Part shown: positions 1-5,280 of the stretch, in pieces
Position numbering within the stretch: position 1 is the stretch's first letter
Layout of the letters: each line of letters begins with the position of its first letter
DNA from: an uncultured bacterium
Lineage (GTDB): Bacteria > Patescibacteriota > CALEFQ01
Assembly: GCA_937877125.1 (NCBI GenBank)
Contig: CALEFQ010000036.1
Coordinates: 1 to 10,904, forward strand
Direction of reading: 5' to 3'
DNA length: 10,904 nucleotides
Position numbers and translations under genes: made by a program
Notes under the pieces: generated by a model
Told to the model about the DNA's origin: nothing
The model's input: the letters and a program-made list of their open reading frames with translations, nothing else
The model's database searches: none

Positions 1-492
1 CTGGGGCAAATGTTTCTGACCGGTCTCAAGCTTTTGGCTTGTTACTTGATGTTTTTGATCCCGTTGTGGATTATCGTTTTGGTCCCGTTCTGGTTGGTCT
101 CTTTTTCGGTCATCATGTCCGGCAATTGGTTCGGGATCCCGTGGCTGGGAATCCTTTATTTGATCATTGTTTTGGGCAGTATTTGCTACGCGGTTTTTTG
201 GCCCTCGATTTATCTACGCTTTGTCATGACGGATAGTATCGGAGCGACTTTTTCGATCAAGGAAATCTGGGGATTCACTAAGAAAAATATCTATATTGTC
301 ATTTTGACTATCCTGCTGACTTATGTCGCGGCCCTGATTGCCGGAGCCGGGGCGATGATCTTGTTTATCGGCATATTCTTTACTTATCCGTACGGCCTGA
401 TGATCGCCGCCAATTTGCTGGGTAAATTAAAATTACAGGCTGATAAAGACGCCGCTTCGTCAGCTCCGGCAGTTAAAAGCTCCGGCCAATAA
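1..492 (+). CDS. DUF4013-like multi-helix membrane protein, 5' end outside the window
   Basis: The frame is open to the left edge (codons CTG GGG CAA precede the first visible ATG at 10), so the gene probably begins outside the window. The visible part, 160 residues from that ATG, is very hydrophobic: long membrane segments at about residues 7-37 and 42-68, and a hydrophobic hairpin at about 93-138, then a short Ala/Ser/Lys-rich polar tail. The stretch with GATFSIKEIW, a basic loop and a final TYPYGLMIAANLLG resembles the end of DUF4013-type integral membrane proteins, where an aromatic/Pro segment precedes a last helix ending in LLG. This family match is from memory and moderate. Function is unknown; location is the cytoplasmic membrane. 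It converges on the minus-strand hydrolase gene and shares the terminator at 520-543. Confidence 0.6.
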   Translation: MGQMFLTGLKLLACYLMFLIPLWIIVLVPFWLVSFSVIMSGNWFGIPWLGILYLIIVLGSICYAVFWPSIYLRFVMTDSIGATFSIKEIWGFTKKNIYIVILTILLTYVAALIAGAGAMILFIGIFFTYPYGLMIAANLLGKLKLQADKDAASSAPAVKSSGQ

Positions 493-519
493 ACGGGTTT
501 CGATTACCCACGCATTATC

Positions 520-543
520 AAAAACAGGCATGCGCCTGTTTTT
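520..543. terminator. Bidirectional intrinsic terminator between convergent genes
   Basis: AAAAACAGGC (520-529) pairs perfectly with GCCTGTTTTT (534-543) around the loop ATGC. The stem has an A tract on its left arm and a T tract on its right, so it reads as an intrinsic terminator on both strands. It lies 27 bases after the membrane protein stop and 63 bases after the stop of the minus-strand hydrolase gene, which suits both. Confidence 0.85.
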
Positions 544-606
544 GGTTTGTGTGCTGGTTGCTCAAGAAGAACCAGCCTTGATTTTGTCGTGGTCGACGTC
601 TTAACT

Positions 607-1197
607 TTAGATAAATGAAAGCAAATCGCTTAGTTTTTTTATCTCGGTGAATTCTTTTTCTAGGCCGCCTACCGGTCGCAGGCAGAGTCCGGTTCCGGCA
701 TTGCGTAGCATAGCCAAATCTGCCCTGGTGTTCCCCAAAGCCAGGATGTTTTCTCGGCCGATTTTTAGTTCGGCGGCTACCTGATTGATGGCGGCGACTT
801 TTTTTTCGCCTTCGAGGGTCGTGTGCTCGTCGGAACTGGCCAGGTAATCTATTTTGAAGCGGCGCTGCGTGAAGTAGGCCGTGATAGTCCAAGAACCGGT
901 TACGACCATAGTTTTGATGCCGCGTCGGGATAGCTCCGAGATGACGGTTTTGACGGCGGGGTCGTATTTTATGGCGGTCAGGGCCTTGGTCACCAGGCGG
1001 GTCGGCAGATTTTCAAACAAGTCCTTTTTTTTGTTTAAAACTTCGCGCAGGCTGATCTGCCCGGCCTGTAGTTTTTTTGTCAGCGCCCGGCTGGCTTCAC
1101 CTTGCCCGACGGCCTCGGCCATGTCATCCAAGGCGTCGCCCCGTACCAGCACCCCGTCCTGGTCAAAAACCGCTAGCTTGATATCTTTTTTCATCAT
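607..1197 (-). CDS. HAD-superfamily hydrolase, SerB/phosphatase-like
   Basis: This 196-residue protein has the four HAD motifs in order. Motif I is FDQDGVL with the nucleophile D12 and acid/base D14, motif II is VVTGS with T100, motif III is a lysine in EGEKK (K132 or K133), and motif IV is GNTRADLAML with D160. The helical cap lies at about 22-75, as in phosphoserine-phosphatase-like members. In motif IV the usual first acidic residue (GDxxxD) is N156, so magnesium binding may be altered. The substrate cannot be read from the sequence. The gene starts in an ATGATGA string: the first ATG (1195-1197) overlaps the elp3 stop by four bases, so translation is probably coupled to elp3. A second in-frame ATG follows directly. 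No Shine-Dalgarno sequence is seen. Confidence 0.85.
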   Translation of the reverse strand: MMKKDIKLAVFDQDGVLVRGDALDDMAEAVGQGEASRALTKKLQAGQISLREVLNKKKDLFENLPTRLVTKALTAIKYDPAVKTVISELSRRGIKTMVVTGSWTITAYFTQRRFKIDYLASSDEHTTLEGEKKVAAINQVAAELKIGRENILALGNTRADLAMLRNAGTGLCLRPVGGLEKEFTEIKKLSDLLSFI

Positions 1198-2747
1198 AGT
1201 TTTTTTATTAAATATGTTCCTTGGCGTCGGTAACCAAGCTTTCGGTAGTAACCGCGCACGCCGATGCCGCTGATTACTGCCATTTTAGCAAACTTCTGCT
1301 GTGCGGCGATTTTTTCCGCCGCCGCCATGAGCTGGCGGCCCAGTCCGAGGTGCTGAGACGATTTTTTCTTCCTGGCGCCGACCGGCACGACTTCTCCGTA
1401 AGTATGTAGCTCTCGGATCAAAGCGCAGTTTTTCAATTCTTTCAAAAAGGTTTCGCCGGGCAAGCGCAGTCTTAAAAAGGCAAAAAGGGTCTGCCGGTCG
1501 CGGCTTTCATAGGAAAGGAAATATTCCCGGCCGCCGGCGGACAGGTATTGCTCAATAAATAATTTCACTTGGCCAAGATTGGCCGGTTGCTGGCGGGCTT
1601 CGCGACAGCGGAGGCAGCGGCACTTGATATTTTTCCGAGCCATTAATCGCTGGATTTCCTGGCGGAGGTTGGTCACTTTGTTGCCGCCGCAGATTTCGTT
1701 GGCGGGAATGTCGCGGATCAGCCGGGAAATCCGGACGTAGCGGGGGACAATCCGCTTGAGTTTTATCAGAAGATTGAGTAGGCGCTGGGTATTCAAGGGA
1801 CGATAATGCCCGTTTTTCCAGAGTCGGTAAAGCGGCGAAAATTTCGTGACGACGCAGGGATAAATTTTCAGCAGATCGGGCCGGAATCGCGAGTCGGAAA
1901 AAGTTTTCTGGAAAAAGGCGATATCCTTGGCCGGGGTGGAGTGGGGCAGGCCGGGCATGAGATGGTAGCATATTTTAAAACCGGAATTCTTGAGGAGCTT
2001 GGTGGCGGCGGCCGTTTGAGCGACAGTGTGGCCGCGGCGATTATATTCTAATACCTGGTCATCCAGGTGCTGTACTCCCAGTTCAATCCGGGTCGCGCCG
2101 AGGGTGCGCAGCCAGGCGACCGATTCGAGGCTAATGGTATCGGGCCGGGTTTCTACCGAAAGTCCGATACAATGGTGCCGGGCCGTTTCGTTGGCTTTTT
2201 GAGAAGAGGCCAGTGTGCTATAATTTTGACCGTTGAATCCGTCAAAGCAGCGCTTGATGAACCAGGCCTGGTATTTTTTAGGATAAGCAAGAAAGGTCGC
2301 ACCAATCACAATCAATTCACACTTGGAGGTGTCGTGGCCGGTGCGGGCCAGTGATTGGAGACGGGCCTGGACCTGCCGGGATGGATCATATTGGCAAAGA
2401 ATGGCGCGCATCACGGCCGGTTCGTTAGGCGAATAGCTTTTCGGCACGTTCTTTTCGGTCGGGCAGAAAAGGCAATCGCCGGGACAGCGATAGGGCTTGG
2501 TCAAAACCGAAATTACGGCCACGCCGCTTAGCGTGCGCACCGCCCGGGTCCGGAGCAATCTTTCGAGCCGAGGATTGGGTTTGATTTCATGATCTTTTAG
2601 CAGGTCGCGATAAGCTTTGAGCAGGGCCACATTAGTAGGGCAGACTTGATTGTTTTGATAAGCCAAACGCCGCTTGGTTTTTTCCAAGCGGGCGGTGGTC
2701 AGGCCTTTGTCGCTGACCAATTGTTTGATAAGCGATGCTAATTCCAT
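1194..2747 (-). CDS. elp3: Elp3: tRNA uridine-34 5-carboxymethyl modification enzyme (radical SAM + GNAT)
   Basis: The 517-residue protein shows the two-part Elp3 architecture. The radical-SAM half carries RCPGDCLFCP, a CX3CX2C cluster site (C88, C92, C95) for the 4Fe-4S centre, then SPNEPAVMRA and GLSVETRPD. A cysteine group C376, C378 and C381 fits the zinc site between the halves. The C-terminal acetyltransferase-like half has RELHTYGEVVPVG, the acetyl-CoA loop HLGLGRQL (467-473) and GYYRKLGY near the end. In the known family Elp3 uses SAM and acetyl-CoA to make cm5U at wobble position 34 of tRNA; bacterial members act without the other Elongator subunits. An in-frame TAA at 2766-2768 with no start codon before 2747 rules out a longer N terminus. 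No clear promoter or Shine-Dalgarno sequence was found; upstream DNA is the coding region of the divergent methyltransferase. It is transcribed with the HAD gene. Confidence 0.95.
   Translation of the reverse strand: MELASLIKQLVSDKGLTTARLEKTKRRLAYQNNQVCPTNVALLKAYRDLLKDHEIKPNPRLERLLRTRAVRTLSGVAVISVLTKPYRCPGDCLFCPTEKNVPKSYSPNEPAVMRAILCQYDPSRQVQARLQSLARTGHDTSKCELIVIGATFLAYPKKYQAWFIKRCFDGFNGQNYSTLASSQKANETARHHCIGLSVETRPDTISLESVAWLRTLGATRIELGVQHLDDQVLEYNRRGHTVAQTAAATKLLKNSGFKICYHLMPGLPHSTPAKDIAFFQKTFSDSRFRPDLLKIYPCVVTKFSPLYRLWKNGHYRPLNTQRLLNLLIKLKRIVPRYVRISRLIRDIPANEICGGNKVTNLRQEIQRLMARKNIKCRCLRCREARQQPANLGQVKLFIEQYLSAGGREYFLSYESRDRQTLFAFLRLRLPGETFLKELKNCALIRELHTYGEVVPVGARKKKSSQHLGLGRQLMAAAEKIAAQQKFAKMAVISGIGVRGYYRKLGYRRQGTYLIKKL
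2670..2691. other. Perfect 8-bp hairpin within the first codons of elp3
   Basis: CCGCTTGG (2670-2677) and CCAAGCGG (2684-2691) are perfect inverted repeats around six T residues. On the elp3 transcript this would be a hairpin with an A6 loop about 55 bases after the start codon. It is also about 55 bases upstream of the methyltransferase start. It encodes ordinary elp3 residues (about 19-26), so it may be coincidental. Confidence 0.4.
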
Positions 2748-3522
2748 GGATGAAAAATTCGCTGATTATTTGCTGAGAAAAACCGAAGCTGATTATGATC
2801 GGATGGCTTCGGATTTTTCGGTAACCAGAGCTTTCCCCTGGGAAGAGATGAAAGTCTTGGTCGATCAATATGTCGAAACCGGGGACCGGATTTTGGACGC
2901 CGGTTGCGGCAACGGGCGCTTATACGAATTGCTGAAAAATAAAAATGTTACCTATGAGGGCATCGACGCCAGTCAGCCGCTGATTGACATCGCCCGCCGG
3001 CGCTACGGCGCCCGCTTTTCTCGGCACAATTTGATTGATCTTTCCGGTTTGGCTGACCATTCCTTTAGCCTGATTTTTTGCGTGGCGACTTTTCAGCATA
3101 TTCCCGGCCGGAAGTACCGCTTAGCGGTGCTTAAGAATTTTCATCGCCTGTTGGTGCCCCAGGGGTATCTTCTGATGATCAATTGGAATATTTTGCATCA
3201 GGAAAAATTTCGGCCTTATCTGCAGAAATCAAACGGCCTATTCCGAAAAGGTAATTTTGATGCGGGGGATTTCCTGTATCCCTGGAAAACAACGGCCGAG
3301 CCGATCTATCGTTATTACCATGGCTTTGACGAAGCGGAATTAGCGTCCTTGCTTGGTCAAAGCGGTTTTGAACTGGAAGAGCAGTATTATGCCCGGCATG
3401 GCCAGCGGGCTAGCGCCGAGACAGGGTATAATATTATAACAGCGGGCAGGAAAATATCCAATAATCAATTTCCGGAATCGGGAAAGGCTGGGCGGCCTGA
3501 TAGTGGGGCTTCGGCCGCTTAG
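2746..3522 (+). CDS. Trm9/ALKBH8-like SAM methyltransferase, candidate tRNA cm5U34 methyltransferase
   Basis: A 258-residue class I SAM methyltransferase. SAM motif I is ILDAGCGNG (49-57), with acidic D74 after strand 2. Features beyond the generic fold match Trm9, which methylates the carboxyl of cm5U34 to give mcm5U34. They are YDRMASDFSVTRAFPW (17-32; Trm9 has FSxTRxxPW), FQHI at about 116-119, YPWK (178-181), RYYHGFDEAEL (189-199; Trm9 has YRYYHLYREGEL) and a final strand ending at ITAGRK (231-236). A polar 22-residue tail follows. ATG 2746 is preferred because the next ATG (residue 20) would remove the conserved YDR; a start further upstream inside elp3 cannot be excluded. The gene is head-to-head with elp3, sharing bases 2746-2747 of the start codons. 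The family call is strong by motif; the tRNA substrate is an inference from family and neighbour. Confidence 0.8.
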   Translation: MDEKFADYLLRKTEADYDRMASDFSVTRAFPWEEMKVLVDQYVETGDRILDAGCGNGRLYELLKNKNVTYEGIDASQPLIDIARRRYGARFSRHNLIDLSGLADHSFSLIFCVATFQHIPGRKYRLAVLKNFHRLLVPQGYLLMINWNILHQEKFRPYLQKSNGLFRKGNFDAGDFLYPWKTTAEPIYRYYHGFDEAELASLLGQSGFELEEQYYARHGQRASAETGYNIITAGRKISNNQFPESGKAGRPDSGASAA

Positions 3523-3523
3523 A

Positions 3524-3552
3524 TTAACATGGCTGACTATTTATGTTATAAT
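3524..3552 (+). promoter_or_regulatory. Strong extended -10 promoter
   Basis: TTAACA (3524-3529, one base from TTGACA) is separated by exactly 17 bases from TATAAT (3547-3552), with TG at 3544-3545 giving an extended -10. Transcription should begin near 3559, leaving a leader of about 14 bases without a Shine-Dalgarno sequence before the ATG at 3573. The -35 box begins directly after the methyltransferase stop codon. Confidence 0.8.
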
Positions 3553-3572
3553 TTATCCGTAATAATTATTTT

Positions 3573-4085
3573 ATGTCTAAGCATCACGGCGAACCTTTTC
3601 AAGGGCCCATAAAAAAAGACCACGACCGACAGCGGCATGTCGTCGGTAAAGAGCCGGCGGGCTTTTTAGTTTGTTCCCAATGCCGGGCAGTTTTTCATAA
3701 TAAGCATTGGCAGTGGAACGCCACTTTGTTAGCGAAGCACTCGGGAGACAAAAAAACGGAAACAATCTGCCCGGCGTGCAAAATAACCAGAAAAGAAGAA
3801 GCTGAAGGAGTTTTGGAGCTGGCGGGATTTGTATCGGAAGGACAAAAACAGGAAATCCTCGGTTTGTTAAAAAACGCCGGACAGCGGGCGGCCGAGCGGG
3901 ATCCGCTGGACAGGATTTTCGCCTGGGATGATGCCGGTAAAAAAATCGTGGTTTACACTACCGAAAATCAGCTGGCGATTTCCTTGGGCAAGCAAGTCAA
4001 GCGGGCGTTTAACGGGGAATTAGACATCAGCTCCTCTAAAAATGCTGACGTGGTAAAGGTGAAATGGCAAGGCTGGATGGGATGA
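3573..4085 (+). CDS. BCAM0308-like zinc-ribbon protein
   Basis: This 170-residue soluble protein has two CxxC pairs, VCSQC (C34, C37) and CPAC (C66, C69), about 30 residues apart, which should bind one zinc. The rest resembles the BCAM0308 protein family: a helical stretch, then ERDPLDRI (109-115), a strand with VVYTTENQLAISLGKQV (126-142) and the end motif NGELDISS followed by a VKVKW strand. The last half looks like a small RNA- or nucleotide-binding alpha/beta fold of the kind seen in NMD3-related proteins, but that is a guess. The function of the family is not known to me. It has its own promoter, 50 bases after the methyltransferase, and shares a unit with the downstream lipoprotein (27-base gap). 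The start fits the promoter position. Confidence 0.75.
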   Translation: MSKHHGEPFQGPIKKDHDRQRHVVGKEPAGFLVCSQCRAVFHNKHWQWNATLLAKHSGDKKTETICPACKITRKEEAEGVLELAGFVSEGQKQEILGLLKNAGQRAAERDPLDRIFAWDDAGKKIVVYTTENQLAISLGKQVKRAFNGELDISSSKNADVVKVKWQGWMG

Positions 4086-4112
4086 AAAAACGTAAAACGT
4101 AAATTTCTAATA

Positions 4113-4634
4113 ATGGTTAAAATAAATATCAAAATTTGGGCGGCGGGTGTAATTTTTTTGGCAATATTTGTTATTTCCGGGTGTCAGCCGGCGGCCACAT
4201 TTATTGGCCAGGAAACGGTTGCCCCGGCCGCCCCGTCTTCGGGCGGTTCGGAACTCAAGCGGGCCTTGCCGCCGTTGCAGATCCGGCAGATTACGCCGGC
4301 GCACGAGGCGACGAACGTGGCTCCGGATTTTCGGGTGACCGTTGATTTTAGCGAAGCTGTTGATCCGGCAACGATTAGTAAGGAAAATATATCTTTACAC
4401 TATATCAATCCGGACTTGAACGAGAATCAAGAGAATATCGGCTTTTCCACGTCGCTTGATGCCGAGGGCCGGCGATTGGAATTGGTGCCGGCCCAGAATT
4501 ATTTGGCGGGGGAAACCGTCGAAGTGATTTTCAGCTGCGGCGTCAAATCGCGCCATGAGGTAACCCTGGCGCGAGGCGACGATTCTTTTGTCAATAACGT
4601 CTGTTATACGAGTAAATTTGAAGTGGCGCCGTAA
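4113..4634 (+). CDS. Lipoprotein with SbsA/Big_5 Ig-like domain
   Basis: The 173-residue product starts with a lipoprotein signal: basic N terminus, hydrophobic core and the lipobox ISGC with acylated cysteine C24. A Pro/Ala/Ser-rich linker (25-55) leads to one domain at about 56-150 that fits the SbsA Ig-like (Big_5) pattern: ITPAHEATNVAPDFRVTVDFSEAVDPATI, shown here in two parts as ITPAHEATNVAPDF and RVTVDFSEAVDPATI, then a strand region ending in LVPAQNYLAGETVEVIF. C142 and C164 could form a disulfide. Such domains occur in surface and cell-wall proteins. The protein is probably anchored to the outer face of the cytoplasmic membrane; its partner is unknown. It follows the zinc-ribbon gene by 27 bases and no Shine-Dalgarno sequence is visible. 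Confidence 0.85.
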   Translation: MVKINIKIWAAGVIFLAIFVISGCQPAATFIGQETVAPAAPSSGGSELKRALPPLQIRQITPAHEATNVAPDFRVTVDFSEAVDPATISKENISLHYINPDLNENQENIGFSTSLDAEGRRLELVPAQNYLAGETVEVIFSCGVKSRHEVTLARGDDSFVNNVCYTSKFEVAP

Positions 4635-4654
4635 TTTCTACGTCGATTTTGTCA

Positions 4655-4680
4655 CCGCCCGAAAGCGGCGTTTTTTGTTT
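4655..4680 (+). terminator. Intrinsic terminator after the lipoprotein gene
   Basis: CCGC (4655-4658) pairs with GCGG (4665-4668), or alternatively CGCC (4656-4659) with GGCG (4667-4670), followed by T6 at 4671-4676. The short GC-rich stem plus T tract, 20 bases after the stop codon, supports termination of the plus-strand unit. Confidence 0.65.
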
Positions 4681-4743
4681 GACCAGGAGTTTTTTTAAAG
4701 AATTTTTTAGTTTAGTGAAAAGTAGAAAATATGGTTTACTTAG

Positions 4744-4772
4744 AAAAAACAGCTTGCCGAAGCAAGCTGTTT
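4744..4772 (-). terminator. Intrinsic terminator of the minus-strand membrane protein gene, UUCG loop
   Basis: An 11-bp perfect stem (4747-4757 with 4762-4772) has loop CGAA on the plus strand, which is the stable tetraloop TTCG on the minus strand. On the minus strand it is followed by a T6 tract (4749-4744). It lies directly after the stop of the gene ending at 4783. Confidence 0.85.
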
Positions 4773-4782
4773 GAGATCAGTT

Positions 4783-5154
4783 TTAGAATTGAAGCGGGCA
4801 GTTCGGACTGCATCGGTAGCCGGCATTGGCGGCAATCCCGATGAGGAAACTGAGCATCAGAGCGATGAGAAACAAAACGGGATCATGATCCATCACCTCG
4901 TAATTAAAAACCAGGTTGGCTATGGTGCCGGATACAAAGTGCAATCCGGCGATTAGCAGGGCGGCAATTCTAATTTTCCACCCCAGTTTGGCGCTGGCCA
5001 GGCCGCCAAGGCAAGCGCAGAACAAGATGACTATCGCGCCGGGCATCCAGGGATAGTCCATTTTCAGAAGATATGCATGTCCCCAGGCCAAAGCCGCGGG
5101 CAGTAAGATTAATCCAATCAGGCCGGCTTTCGACCAAAATCCAAATCTCTTCAT
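4783..5154 (-). CDS. Small four-helix membrane protein of unknown function
   Basis: The 123-residue protein has a basic start (MKRFGFWSK) and four hydrophobic segments at about residues 10-28, 38-55, 60-82 and 92-110, ending with a Cys pair in CSPNC. Both tails should face the cytoplasm if the positive-inside rule holds. I do not recognise the family. The start is fixed by AAAGGAGG (5160-5167) five bases upstream, the only strong Shine-Dalgarno sequence in the window. It is a single-gene unit with its own promoter (5188-5216) and terminator (4744-4772), convergent with the lipoprotein unit and divergent from mutS. Confidence 0.75.
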   Translation of the reverse strand: MKRFGFWSKAGLIGLILLPAALAWGHAYLLKMDYPWMPGAIVILFCACLGGLASAKLGWKIRIAALLIAGLHFVSGTIANLVFNYEVMDHDPVLFLIALMLSFLIGIAANAGYRCSPNCPLQF

Positions 5155-5159
5155 AAATG

Positions 5160-5167
5160 CCTCCTTT
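5160..5167 (-). promoter_or_regulatory. Strong Shine-Dalgarno sequence
   Basis: The minus strand reads AAAGGAGG, then five bases, then ATG (5154-5152). This is near-perfect complementarity to the 16S rRNA 3' end and contrasts with the other genes here, which have none that I can see. Confidence 0.85.
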
Positions 5168-5187
5168 GAAGATTTGGGAAACAGTCG

Positions 5188-5216
5188 ATGATATCACATA
5201 ATTTGTTTCCAGTCAA
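5188..5216 (-). promoter_or_regulatory. Promoter of the minus-strand membrane protein gene
   Basis: On the minus strand TTGACT (5216-5211) is 17 bases from TATCAT (5193-5188), with TG one base upstream of the -10. Each box is one base from consensus. Transcription should start near 5181, about 27 bases before the ATG. Confidence 0.75.
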
Positions 5217-5221
5217 GGCTT

Positions 5222-5250
5222 TTGACGCTTGTTCTGGTCTATGATAGGCT
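5222..5250 (+). promoter_or_regulatory. Possible mutS promoter
   Basis: TTGACG (5222-5227) is 17 bases from TAGGCT (5245-5250), which has TG at 5242-5243 as an extended -10. The -10 itself is weak. An alternative is TATATT at 5269-5274, six bases before the mutS ATG, which would give a leaderless transcript. The sequence does not decide between them. Confidence 0.4.
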
Positions 5251-5280
5251 AAAAAGAACCTTTTCGGTTATATTTTTGTT

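Noticed and set aside
553..576. Hairpin GCTGGTT/AACCAGC with a ten-base loop between the convergent genes
   Set aside because: There is no T tract on either side, and the terminator at 520-543 explains the end of both genes.
2674..2745. Longer N terminus for the methyltransferase starting at ATG 2674
   Set aside because: It would lie wholly inside elp3 and adds residues that do not look like the family; ATG 2746 already covers the conserved YDR motif.
3492..3518. Inverted repeat GCGGCC/GGCCGC at the end of the methyltransferase gene as a terminator
   Set aside because: The loop is 15 bases and no T tract follows; the promoter box begins straight after.
4085..4100. Short direct repeat of AAAACGT before the lipoprotein gene
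   Set aside because: Only two copies in A-rich sequence, too short to mean anything.
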